From contig CAXYVX010000008.1 in assembly GCA_964292495.1 (NCBI GenBank), forward strand, positions 1 to 24,840: a stretch of 24,840 bases of DNA. Reading direction: 5' to 3'. The stretch comes from CAXYVX01 sp964292495 (GTDB lineage Bacteria > Patescibacteriota > Saccharimonadia > Saccharimonadales > Saccharimonadaceae). The position numbers and the translations under genes are program-made. Below, one piece after another: positions 1 through 6,974 of this stretch. The notes under the pieces were generated by a model, which did no database searches, had not been told where the DNA came from, and saw nothing but the letters and a program-made list of their open reading frames with translations. Position 1 is the stretch's first letter; each line of letters starts with the position of its first letter.

Positions 1-295
1 CGTAGCGGATGCCAGCGTAAATGATCATTACGACTGAGAGAAGGCCGACGATGAATAGCATGACGTTGATGACGATATTGAAAACGCTTCCTGAACCAAA
101 GAGGTTTGTCGGGACATTGTTCGTTTTTCCACATCCTGCACCCGGTCCAATTCCGCCGCTCACATCACAATTAGTGGAATCATTAGAGTTAATTGCAGCT
201 GCGTGAGCCGGAACAGTAGTGAATCCACCGACAATCAGTGCAAACATCGGCACAAAGGCCAGCGCAACACCAATCTTTTTAATTATTTCTTTCAT
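1..295 (-). CDS. TrbC/VirB2-like pilin protein (3' end off window)
   Basis: This is the first 98 codons of a gene that runs off the left edge. The product opens with a basic MKEIIKKIG stretch, a hydrophobic helix (about residues 8-26) and an AHA-A signal-peptidase-like site near residue 33. A short Gly/Pro-rich segment with two cysteines follows, then a second hydrophobic helix ending in MIIYAGIRY. That ending matches the first helix of each unit in the concatenated pilin protein just upstream (374-1603). Family knowledge: TrbC/VirB2 pilins have a signal peptide and two membrane helices and build conjugative or type IV secretion pili. The start is fixed by a strong AGGAGGGA site 5 nt before the ATG. 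It lies 78 bp downstream of the concatenated gene but has its own promoter. The missing C-terminus leaves open whether it has one unit or several. Confidence 0.75.
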   Translation of the reverse strand, partial: MKEIIKKIGVALAFVPMFALIVGGFTTVPAHAAAINSNDSTNCDVSGGIGPGAGCGKTNNVPTNLFGSGSVFNIVINVMLFIVGLLSVVMIIYAGIRY

Positions 296-300
296 TTTCT

Positions 301-361
301 TCCCTCCTAGGGTTAATTTATATACGCTTATGATTATAAACCATATTTTTTGCGAACGCAA
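301..361 (-). promoter_or_regulatory. Promoter and ribosome-binding site of the pilin gene
   Basis: On the minus strand a -35 TTGCGT (361-356) and a perfect -10 TATAAT (338-333) are separated by exactly 17 bp. A leader of roughly 30 nt leads to AGGAGGGA (308-301) and the ATG at 295. This is the best-formed sigma70-type promoter in the window, which fits a protein made in large amounts. Confidence 0.65.
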
Positions 362-373
362 GCGCTAAATTCG

Positions 374-1603
374 CTACGCACCAAGTTTTCCAATAACAAA
401 GCTCACAATTGCATAAGCCAGAACAGCAATCACAATCCCAATCAGGGAATTTGTCAGCATTTGGCGTGAACTTTTGGCTTTTCCTGCATCGCCAGCAGAT
501 GTGATATAACGCAAGCCGGAAATGATAATCATGATGACCGCCAAGATTCCAATAGCGAAAAATGCGATGTTTGTAATGTTCGCGGCCAGGCTCGCGACAT
601 CTGTTGGGGCGGCAACATTTGTTGTGACAAAATTAGTGATCGCGTAAGCAAGGATGATAACCACGATACCAATCAGAGAATATGTGATGTTTTGGCGCGA
701 AGTTTTGGCTTTTCCTGCATCGCCAGCAGAGAGAATGTATTGGGTTCCGGCGTAAATTATCATGATCACAGCTATGATGCCCGCGATAAGATACACCTGA
801 TTTAAGATGCTACTCAAGCTGATTGTCCAATTTCCCAAGGATCCCGAAGCAATATCTCCTGATGTTGCAATTGTTTTCCCGGTAGCGGTTTCAACAATTT
901 TAACAACGACATTTCCGACAATCGCGATAATCAAGCCAATCACAGATCTTGTTATTGTTTGGCGGCCTTTCGCGGCTTTTCCAGAATCGCCAGCGGAAGT
1001 TAAATATTGAAAACCACCCCAGATAACAAACAGTACAGCGAGCATTCCAACCACAAAAGTTGCGAGGTCCATAACATTCGTAACAAGTCTACTGATTGGA
1101 ATAATTATGCTTCCACCAGAGCTAAAATCAACTCCGTCAAGAATGCCTTTTTGGCCAAGAAGCGTCGTGAAACCTTGTGCGGCTGGCACTTTGGAAAGGT
1201 TACTCCCGCCCGCCAAATATCCAATAATATTGCCGGCGCCAAAGAACAAAAGTAGCGCAATCGCCGAATTTCTGATCGCATTCAGGCCTTTTGTAGTTTG
1301 AGCGGCGTTTCCTCCGGCAGAAGTGTACAAAATCGCGCCGTAAATTACTCCGCCCATCACCGCAATTCCAACTCCGCCAGCCAGCCAGCCCATGACGTCA
1401 CTCAAAAGCGTGTCTATGCCATTTTCGCCAGATTTGCAGCTCCAATCAAAAAACGTTTTAACGTCGCCGCAAGTACTTTCAGCTGAAGCATTTCTCGCAA
1501 AAACAAACGTTGTACTGAAGATCATAAACAGAGCCGCCAGTAAAACGAACCCGTACATTTTTTTGTTTTTCGCGAAACTTTGTTTTATTTTATTTATAAA
1601 CAT
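374..1603 (-). CDS. Tandem four-unit TrbC/VirB2-like pilin-domain membrane protein
   Basis: The predicted product is 409 residues. Residues 16-43 form a signal-like helix ending ASAES, followed by a Cys pair (C45, C56). Four homologous units follow (about 62-130, 170-240, 262-328, 336-409). Each is hydrophobic helix, Y-[ITL]-x-SAG-x-x-x-K loop, then a second helix. The loops at 202-210, 291-299 and 368-376 all read SAGD-[SA]-GKA; the first unit is more diverged (TSAGGNAAQTTK). Family knowledge: this helix-loop-helix is the TrbC/VirB2 pilin fold, normally present once per polypeptide. Inference: the protein is a fused pilin or a multi-pass channel component built by internal duplication. The start was placed at 1603 because an upstream in-frame start at 1756 would overlap the zwf coding end, and a promoter lies just ahead of 1603. 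There is no Shine-Dalgarno site. A secretion module with VirB4 lies at 7985-11853. Confidence 0.75.
   Translation of the reverse strand: MFINKIKQSFAKNKKMYGFVLLAALFMIFSTTFVFARNASAESTCGDVKTFFDWSCKSGENGIDTLLSDVMGWLAGGVGIAVMGGVIYGAILYTSAGGNAAQTTKGLNAIRNSAIALLLFFGAGNIIGYLAGGSNLSKVPAAQGFTTLLGQKGILDGVDFSSGGSIIIPISRLVTNVMDLATFVVGMLAVLFVIWGGFQYLTSAGDSGKAAKGRQTITRSVIGLIIAIVGNVVVKIVETATGKTIATSGDIASGSLGNWTISLSSILNQVYLIAGIIAVIMIIYAGTQYILSAGDAGKAKTSRQNITYSLIGIVVIILAYAITNFVTTNVAAPTDVASLAANITNIAFFAIGILAVIMIIISGLRYITSAGDAGKAKSSRQMLTNSLIGIVIAVLAYAIVSFVIGKLGA
472..730. repeat. 28-bp exact direct repeat inside the concatenated pilin gene
   Basis: Positions 472-499 and 703-730 are identical over 28 bp. They encode the SAGDAGKAK loop of units four and three, and similarity continues more loosely on either side. 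DNA-level identity, not only protein similarity, points to relatively recent duplication or gene conversion between these two units. Confidence 0.7.
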
Positions 1604-1638
1604 GTTTATAACATAAACGATTTGCGCAGAAAAGGCAA
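1594..1638 (-). promoter_or_regulatory. Promoter and 18-bp palindrome at the start of the concatenated pilin gene
   Basis: On the minus strand a -35 TTGCCT (1638-1633) and a -10 TATGTT (1615-1610) are 17 bp apart. The -10 ends 6 nt before the ATG at 1603, so the transcript should be nearly leaderless. A perfect 18-bp palindrome, TTATAAACATGTTTATAA (1594-1611), is centred on the start codon and overlaps the -10. It could be a repressor operator or, in RNA, a hairpin hiding the start. The operator role is inference. Confidence 0.45.
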
Positions 1639-1644
1639 GTTTTT

Positions 1645-2967
1645 TTAGAATTTCGCGAACAATTCTCGCTGTTGTGTGCCTGGCGCGTAGAATTTGAGCG
1701 GCGCGTCGGAAGAATTTCGCGAAAACGCGTCCAAAACCGGCTGTAAAATCTCCCATTGGCGAATGATTTCTGGGCTGCTCGCGAACAACGAATGTTTGTC
1801 GTTTGCAGCGTCCACAAAAACTTGCTCATACGCGTCCGGCATTCGTGCGTCAACAGGGAAGCTAAACCCAAGTTCCTTCGTGTAAAATTCGCGGCCATAA
1901 CCTGGTTTTTTCGCGAAAAGTTTGATGGAAACACCTTCATTTGGCTGAATTCTAAACACAATTTCGTCTTCTTGCTCCGCGTGCTGATGTTTCAAATTTA
2001 TGCGAATCTCTGTGGCTTTTCTCGCGAGATTTTTACCGGTCAAAAGGCGCATCGGCACGCCAGAAAACTTTGGATTTCGCGAAAAAAGTTTGACTCCCGC
2101 CGCGGTTTCAACAGAGGATTTTGGATTATTCACTTCATCCCGATATCCGGCATATTGCGCGCGAAACGCATCTTCTGGCCGAGCAATTTCCAAGTCGTCC
2201 AGGGCTTCTGCGCGCAGTTTTGGCAATTCGCTCCACTTGAAATCCACAGGCAAATCACACAAAACCAGCGCCAAAAGTTGCATCGCGTGCCCCTGTAAAA
2301 TATCCCGCAACGCGCCGGTTTGCTCATAAAAAATTCCACGGCCTTCAATGCCAATTTCTTCTTCCGCCACAATATCAATAGATTTAATTGACTGATTGTC
2401 CCAAATTCGCGAAAAAATCGCATTCCCATAGCGCATCGTCACAATGTTTTGCGCCATTTCCTTCGCGAGAAAATGGTCAACGCGGAAAATCTGTTTCTCC
2501 GTGAAAAATCGCGACGTCCGGCGGATCATTTCGCGCGCGCTTTCCAGATCAAAACCAAACGGTTTTTCAAACATCAATTTCACGTTTGGCGCGTTAATTC
2601 CCGCCATCCCCAAATAATCCACGATCGCCGTTGCATTGCTTGGCGGAACCGACAAATACACCAGAATCTGCTGGTTTGAATTGTCCGGTTGCAGGAATTC
2701 GCGAAAATTTTTATAATCTTCAAGATCCGTCAAATTCATCTTATAAAACGCGGTTTTTTCGCGAAGTTTTTTCAAAGTTGGATTCTCTAAAAAATCGGCG
2801 CCGAAACTTTTCGCAAAAATATCATCTGTTGAAATTTCACGCCGCGTCACACCAACGATTTCTAAATCTTTTATCGCATCCGTTTTCAAAATATTCCCGA
2901 GCGCAGGCAAAAGTTTGCGCGTCCCGAGATCGCCGGTCAGGCCAAAAATCACTAGTTTCGTTTTCAT
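1645..2967 (-). CDS. zwf: Glucose-6-phosphate 1-dehydrogenase
   Basis: Catalyses NADP(+)-dependent oxidation of glucose 6-phosphate to 6-phosphogluconolactone, the entry to the oxidative pentose phosphate pathway, in the cytoplasm. The 440-residue product has the nucleotide-binding start GLTGDLGTRK (9-18), the EKPFGFDLESARE block (134-146), and the substrate motif RVDHFLAKE (162-170, usually RIDHYLGKE) with the Asp-His pair and Lys retained. H227 in GALRDILQGH matches the family's catalytic His. The C-terminal blocks IQPNEGVSIKL and DAYEQVF..D are also present. It is about 50 residues shorter than the E. coli enzyme, with no key motif lost. The ATG at 2967 follows TATAAT by 6 nt and has no Shine-Dalgarno site. 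It is divergent from groES, and the concatenated pilin gene follows 41 bp downstream. Confidence 0.95.
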   Translation of the reverse strand: MKTKLVIFGLTGDLGTRKLLPALGNILKTDAIKDLEIVGVTRREISTDDIFAKSFGADFLENPTLKKLREKTAFYKMNLTDLEDYKNFREFLQPDNSNQQILVYLSVPPSNATAIVDYLGMAGINAPNVKLMFEKPFGFDLESAREMIRRTSRFFTEKQIFRVDHFLAKEMAQNIVTMRYGNAIFSRIWDNQSIKSIDIVAEEEIGIEGRGIFYEQTGALRDILQGHAMQLLALVLCDLPVDFKWSELPKLRAEALDDLEIARPEDAFRAQYAGYRDEVNNPKSSVETAAGVKLFSRNPKFSGVPMRLLTGKNLARKATEIRINLKHQHAEQEDEIVFRIQPNEGVSIKLFAKKPGYGREFYTKELGFSFPVDARMPDAYEQVFVDAANDKHSLFASSPEIIRQWEILQPVLDAFSRNSSDAPLKFYAPGTQQRELFAKF

Positions 2968-2973
2968 GAAATC

Positions 2974-2979
2974 ATTATA
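2974..2979 (-). promoter_or_regulatory. -10 element of zwf
   Basis: A perfect TATAAT on the minus strand ends 6 nt before the zwf ATG, so transcription should start at or next to the A of the start codon. No convincing -35 is visible 16-18 bp upstream. Confidence 0.5.
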
Positions 2980-3036
2980 GCTCTTTTTTTATAATCACGC
3001 GCGATTTTCAATTTTCTGGAAAATTTCGCGAAAATC

Positions 3037-3066
3037 TGCTAAAATATTGTTATTAACAGAGGAGGT
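3037..3066 (+). promoter_or_regulatory. groES promoter (-10) and strong ribosome-binding site
   Basis: An extended -10, TGC-TAAAAT (3037-3045), precedes a short leader with AGAGGAGGT (3058-3066) and the ATG at 3070. No CIRCE inverted repeat (the HrcA operator usual for groE operons) was seen between zwf and groES, so another mode of heat-shock control, or none, is likely. Confidence 0.5.
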
Positions 3067-3069
3067 GAA

Positions 3070-3333
3070 ATGTTAAAACCATTTGGTGATCGCGTGGTTG
3101 CGGTCGAGAAAAAGGCGGCTGAAAAAACTGCCAGCGGAATTTTCTTGCCAGCGGGCGAAATTCGCGAAAAAACGCTTTTGGCGGAAATTCGCGAAATCGG
3201 TCAAGAAGTTAAAAACGTCCGTGTTGGCGACGATGTGATTTTTCGCGAATATGCAACAGTTGAGGTGAAAGTTGATGGTGAGAAATTTTTGATTGCGAAG
3301 GAAGAAGACGTTCTGGCGAAGGTGGAGAAATAA
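3070..3333 (+). CDS. groES: Co-chaperonin GroES
   Basis: The heptameric lid of the GroEL folding chamber in the cytoplasm. The 87-residue product starts with the classic LKPFGDRV strand and has the mobile-loop region KTASGIFLPAG (about 19-29), which contacts GroEL, and the GDDVIFREYA..EVKVDGEKFLIAKEEDVLA C-terminal block. It is slightly shorter than the usual 95-97 residues. The start is fixed by GGAGG 4 nt upstream. groEL begins directly after the stop codon, so the two are one operon with coupled translation. Confidence 0.97.
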   Translation: MLKPFGDRVVAVEKKAAEKTASGIFLPAGEIREKTLLAEIREIGQEVKNVRVGDDVIFREYATVEVKVDGEKFLIAKEEDVLAKVEK

Positions 3334-4959
3334 ATGGCGAAACAAGTTTTTTATTCGGACGAAGCTCGCGAAAAAGTCTTGGCGGGCGCGAAAATTTTAC
3401 GCGACGCAGTGGCAACAACAATGGGTCCAAAAGGCCGAAATGTTGTTATTTCCAAAACTTACGGCGGCCCAACCATAACTCACGACGGCGTGACAGTGGC
3501 TGAAGCAATTGAATTACCGGAAAACCCAGAGAATCTCGGCGAAAAAGTTGGAGCGGATCTGATCCGCCAAGCCGCGAAAAAAATGAATAAAACGCAAGGC
3601 GATGGCACAACAACGGTCACGGTTTTGACTTACGAAATTTTGCGCGAGGCGAACAAACTGATTGCCGCCGGATATAATCCAATGGAATTGCGCAAAGGAA
3701 TTGAAACTGCGAGTCGCGAAATTTTGCAAGATTTGGCAAAACTCGCCGAACCAATTTCCGAAAATCAGCAAAAAATCGCGGAAGTTGCCACAATTTCCGC
3801 TGGCGACGCTGAGCTTGGGAAATTGATCGCGGACGTTTTCGCGAAAATCGGCGCGGATGGCGTGATTTCCGTGGAAGAAAGTCAGGGTTTGGAAACGACC
3901 AGCCAGATTACCGAAGGCTATACTGTTGACCGCGGGTATGTTTCGGCGTACATGGCAACAGACTCAAACCGCCTTGAAGCTGTTTACGCCAATCCCGCGA
4001 TTTTGATCACCGACCGCAAAATCGCGAATATCAATGAATTTTTGCCAATGCTCGAACAACTCAGCGCCGCCGGAAAGAAAGATTTGGTGATTTTCGCGGA
4101 AGAAGTTGAGGGCGAAGCGCTCGGAGTTTTGATTTTGAACCGACTAAAAGGCGTGTTTAACACCGTTGCCGTCAAAGCTCCGAGTTTCGGCGAAAAGCGA
4201 CGCGACGCGCTGGAAGACATCGCGATTTTGACCGGCGCGACCGTGATTTCCGCAGATGCTGGCATGAATTTTGACAATGTTTCGCTCGAAGTTTTGGGCA
4301 GCGCGCGCAAAGTCATCGTTGGCAAAGATTCAACCACAATTATTGAAGGCGCCGGGGAGAAAAACGTTATCGCGGGGCGCATTTTGCAAATTCGCGAAAT
4401 GACTAAATCCGCGCCGAGCGAATTTGACAAGGGACAACTCGCGAAACGGGCGGCTGATTTAGACGGAAAAGTTGCGGTCATCAAAGTTGGCGGCGCAACA
4501 GAAACCGAAATCAACGAGAAGAAATTCCGCGTTGACGACGCTGTTGCTGCGACGAAAAGCGCGCTCGCGGGCGGAATTGTGGCGGGCGGCGGAACAACTC
4601 CGCTCGGTCTGGCGGTAAATTTCGCGAAACATCACAAAAATTCCGACGCTGGAGCAGAAATCCTGGTGAACGCTCTGAAAAAACCGTTTTTGCAGCTGAT
4701 GGACAACGCTGGACTAAATTCTGCGGCGCTCCTTGACAGGGCAGAAAACGCGAAAATTGGCTTCGGATTTGACGTCATGAAAGGCGGGAAAGAATTGCTT
4801 GATCTGAAAAAATCCGGCGTGATAGACCCAGCGAACGTGACACGCGACGCGATTGAAACAGCGGTCAGCATCGCCGCGACAGCCATCACTATGGGCGCAC
4901 TGATTGTTGACATTCCTGAACCGCCAAAACAGAACCCTGAAATGGGCGGGGCATACTAA
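3334..4959 (+). CDS. groEL: Chaperonin GroEL
   Basis: ATP-driven 60-kDa chaperonin that folds proteins inside a double heptameric ring capped by GroES. The 541-residue product carries the ATP-site motifs TMGPKGRNV near the N-terminus and GDGTTTVTVL (about residues 87-96), the apical-domain block KAPSFGEKRRDALEDIAILTG, and GGGTTPLG in the returning equatorial domain. The length is normal. The C-terminus ends NPEMGGAY rather than in the flexible Gly-Gly-Met repeats of many GroELs, so the chamber tail is short. The ATG directly follows the groES TAA. A GGTGGAG site inside the end of groES serves as ribosome-binding site. Two hairpins follow the gene. Confidence 0.98.
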   Translation: MAKQVFYSDEAREKVLAGAKILRDAVATTMGPKGRNVVISKTYGGPTITHDGVTVAEAIELPENPENLGEKVGADLIRQAAKKMNKTQGDGTTTVTVLTYEILREANKLIAAGYNPMELRKGIETASREILQDLAKLAEPISENQQKIAEVATISAGDAELGKLIADVFAKIGADGVISVEESQGLETTSQITEGYTVDRGYVSAYMATDSNRLEAVYANPAILITDRKIANINEFLPMLEQLSAAGKKDLVIFAEEVEGEALGVLILNRLKGVFNTVAVKAPSFGEKRRDALEDIAILTGATVISADAGMNFDNVSLEVLGSARKVIVGKDSTTIIEGAGEKNVIAGRILQIREMTKSAPSEFDKGQLAKRAADLDGKVAVIKVGGATETEINEKKFRVDDAVAATKSALAGGIVAGGGTTPLGLAVNFAKHHKNSDAGAEILVNALKKPFLQLMDNAGLNSAALLDRAENAKIGFGFDVMKGGKELLDLKKSGVIDPANVTRDAIETAVSIAATAITMGALIVDIPEPPKQNPEMGGAY

Positions 4960-5024
4960 AAAGTTTCGCGGATAATTCGCGAAACTTTGATTTAGCTCTG
5001 TGTAAAAACGGAGCTATTTATTTT
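4960..5024 (+). terminator. Two tandem hairpins after groEL; the second is terminator-like
   Basis: A perfect 11-bp inverted repeat (4960-4970 with 4978-4988, 7-nt loop) directly follows the groEL stop and is built around CGCGAAAC. A second stem TAGCTCTG/CGGAGCTA (4993-5000 with 5009-5016, one G-U pair) is followed by TTTATTTT, as in a rho-independent terminator. The second stem also contains the stop codon of the convergent gene at 5014. Confidence 0.65.
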
Positions 5025-5553
5025 GGTCAAAAAAATCAATTTCTTTGATGATATCCAAAAGAGCCTGAGCTTTTCGCGATTCGTCCGTGATGTTTTTCGC
5101 GATTTCGTGCGCTTCGGGAATCAAAGTTTTGTCGTCTGTTGAGCGAATCATTAAAAGAAGAATATCAAACTTGTCTTCAGGTGAAATATTCAGCCTGTCC
5201 ACCAGAGGTCTGAGCTCTGTTAAGGCTTGGCCCTTGATCGCGTCCAAACCATCACCACTTTCACTCGTGGTCGGAGCAGCGAATGCAACAGGTGCGTCGT
5301 TAGTTATTGTATCATCTACAATTGGCGTTGGTGAAGAAACTTGGACAGGTGTCGGGATAGTTTTTATAGCTTGCGCCTGAGGTTGAGTGGTCGGGAGCGG
5401 TTGAAGAACCGGCATGCCTGAATTCTCGGAAGAAACCGCCGGTTGAGCTGAAACCACAGGAACGCCGGCCGGCGTCGTTGCACCCGCTGACAAATTTGCA
5501 ATCATCTCATTCAACTCTTCGTCGTTGACATTCGCACCACTGTTATTATTCAT
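5014..5553 (-). CDS. Hypothetical protein with disordered Pro/Gln/Thr-rich N-terminus and helical C-terminal domain
   Basis: I do not recognise a named family. The start at 5553 is preferred over an in-frame start at 5577 because AAGGTGGG lies a few bases before the ATG. The 179-residue product has no signal peptide or membrane helix. About residues 1-100 are low-complexity, rich in Pro, Thr, Ala, Val and Gln, and probably disordered. The last 70 residues look like a compact helical domain (LRPLVDRLNISPEDKFDILLLMIRSTDD, then EAHEIAKNITDESRKAQALLDIIKEID). The helical part resembles short conserved hypothetical proteins I recall from Patescibacteria, but that is memory rather than a search. It is divergent from pgi/pmi with 79 bp between the starts, and convergent with groEL. 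Confidence 0.7.
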   Translation of the reverse strand: MNNNSGANVNDEELNEMIANLSAGATTPAGVPVVSAQPAVSSENSGMPVLQPLPTTQPQAQAIKTIPTPVQVSSPTPIVDDTITNDAPVAFAAPTTSESGDGLDAIKGQALTELRPLVDRLNISPEDKFDILLLMIRSTDDKTLIPEAHEIAKNITDESRKAQALLDIIKEIDFFDQNK

Positions 5554-5584
5554 AAAAGCCCACCTTTCACTTACCACCTAAATT

Positions 5585-5629
5585 TGCTATAATTTTATCA
5601 TAAACATTTTCATAATGCAAAATAGGGGG
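5585..5629 (+). promoter_or_regulatory. Promoter and ribosome-binding site of pgi/pmi
   Basis: An extended -10, TGC-TATAAT (5585-5593), has a weak TTTCAC 17 bp upstream (5565-5570). A leader of about 30 nt carries AGGGGG (5624-5629) just before the ATG at 5633. This promoter sits in the divergent gap with the gene starting at 5553. Confidence 0.55.
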
Positions 5630-5632
5630 CAA

Positions 5633-6691
5633 ATGCTAGACAATAAAGAAACTTTCATAAAAACTGATCCGTCGGACGCTCTCGGCGTTCTCGCGAAATA
5701 TCCTGAACAAGCGCTTTGGAAAGCAAAAATCGCGAATTTTAACGATTTTTCAGGGGATTCTGGACTGGAAAAAATCGTAATTTCCGGCATGGGCGGCAGC
5801 GCGCTCGCAGCAAGTTTCATGAAAAATTGGCTTGACCATGACTACGATTTCGCGAAAGTTTTTGAGGTTTCGCGCGAATATAAACTTCCGTCATGGGTGG
5901 ACGAAAAAACCTTGGCTGTCATTTTTTCAGTCAGCGGAAACACAGAGGAAACTTTGTCATCTCTTGACGACGCCATAGCGAAAAACGCAACGATTGTGAT
6001 TGTCAGCGCCGGCGGAAAATTGATTGAAATCGCGAAAAAACAGGGGTTGCCATACATTCAGCTCGACAAAATTTCGCAGCCGCGATACGGCACAATTATG
6101 CATCTTCGCGCGCTGGCAAAAATTCTGGAAAGCTACAATTTGATCCGTGGTTTGAGCCGTGAAATCGCTGAAAATCGGACATTTTTGGCTGGAAAAATTC
6201 GCGAAATCTTACCAGAAATCCCGGAAAATCAAAACATCGCGAAAAAAATCGCTCGCGCAACTCTGGGCAAAACCCCAATTATTTATTCGTCGGCGCTTTT
6301 CGCTCCGCTGGCATACAAATGGAAAATTAGCTTCAATGAAAACAGCAAAAGCACTTCTTGGCTGGGGGAATCAACCGAATTTTACCACAACGAATTCATC
6401 GGTTGGAGCGGAAGCAATGACAGCGAGAAAAACTTCTCCGTGATCCGTTTGCACTCAAAATTGGATCATCCGCAAATTGAAAAACGCTATTCTTTGTCCG
6501 TCAAATTTCTGGCGGAAAACCGTCCGCGACCGGTTGAAATTGGCTTATCTGGCGGAACATTTTTGGCGCAAAGTTTGTCTGGGCTGGCTCTCGCGGATTT
6601 CGCGAGCGTATATCTTGCCGCGCTGAATAAAATAGACCCAACTCCGGTCAAGCTCGCCGAAGATTTCAAACTTGAGCTCGCTAAGATTTAA
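5633..6691 (+). CDS. Bifunctional phosphoglucose/phosphomannose isomerase
   Basis: Interconverts glucose 6-phosphate and fructose 6-phosphate, and mannose 6-phosphate and fructose 6-phosphate, in the cytoplasm. It is built from two SIS domains. Visible motifs: SGMGGSALA (51-59) and SVSGNTEET (99-107), the phosphosugar-binding loops of the first SIS domain; QPRYG (149-153), typical of the PGI/PMI subfamily; and ESTEFYHNEFIGW (246-258), the conserved Glu/His region near the active site. At 352 residues it has normal length for this archaeal/bacterial subfamily and is much shorter than classical Pgi. The start at 5633 is chosen over 5615 because of the AGGGGG site. With Zwf nearby it can feed the pentose phosphate route and mannose/fructose-based sugar nucleotides. 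Its 3' end overlaps the convergent gene at 6681 by 11 bp. Confidence 0.9.
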   Translation: MLDNKETFIKTDPSDALGVLAKYPEQALWKAKIANFNDFSGDSGLEKIVISGMGGSALAASFMKNWLDHDYDFAKVFEVSREYKLPSWVDEKTLAVIFSVSGNTEETLSSLDDAIAKNATIVIVSAGGKLIEIAKKQGLPYIQLDKISQPRYGTIMHLRALAKILESYNLIRGLSREIAENRTFLAGKIREILPEIPENQNIAKKIARATLGKTPIIYSSALFAPLAYKWKISFNENSKSTSWLGESTEFYHNEFIGWSGSNDSEKNFSVIRLHSKLDHPQIEKRYSLSVKFLAENRPRPVEIGLSGGTFLAQSLSGLALADFASVYLAALNKIDPTPVKLAEDFKLELAKI

Positions 6692-6973
6692 TTTTTCGCT
6701 TCTTTCGCGACTTTGAACTCGCTGAGATCTTTATGATTATTGTAAAAACTGTCAACAGCACAACAACAGTCGTGCCAAATGCAAGCCACAAATCGTGATT
6801 CGCGAGGCCATACAATCCCCAGAAAAGGGAGTTTATAGCCGCGAAAATTTGCGTTCCAATGCTGATTCCATTCAATTCTTCAATGTCTTTTCGAATATTC
6901 AAGTTTTTATTGCCTGAGGTATCCACAAAATCAAACTGGCTAAATTCGCAAAAAATCCAAGAATATTAATCAT
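6681..6973 (-). pseudogene. SemiSWEET/PQ-loop-like membrane protein, frameshifted
   Basis: An ATG at 6973, one base after the stop of the lipid kinase gene, opens MINILGFFANLASLILWIPQAIKT and then meets TGA at 6901-6899. The -1 frame continues as NLNIRKDIEELNGIS, then two more membrane helices (INSLFWGLYGL, FGTTVVVLLTVFTIIIKI) and a basic tail. Joined, the pieces make a three-helix SemiSWEET-like protein of about 95 residues with the Pro-Gln motif in helix 1. Family knowledge: SemiSWEETs are half-size sugar transporters that work as dimers. The frames meet at a run of five A residues (plus-strand T at 6904-6908). One extra A, or a -1 slip of tRNA-Lys on AAA, restores the frame. A GTG at 6926 could start the second part alone but would drop helix 1. 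It could be a sequencing error, a true mutation or programmed frameshifting. Confidence 0.7.
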
Positions 6974-6974
6974 T

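Noticed and set aside
1604..1756. 51-codon N-terminal extension of the concatenated pilin gene
   Set aside because: It overlaps the end of zwf in another frame, has no start signal, and would put an arginine-rich stretch before the signal helix. The ATG at 1603 with its promoter is preferred.
1756..2298. 180-codon plus-strand frame inside zwf
   Set aside because: It is antisense to conserved zwf motifs, with composition typical of a shadow frame and no start signal.
3984..4514. 176-codon minus-strand frame inside groEL
   Set aside because: It is antisense to the conserved chaperonin apical domain and Ser/Ala/Thr-rich as expected for a shadow.
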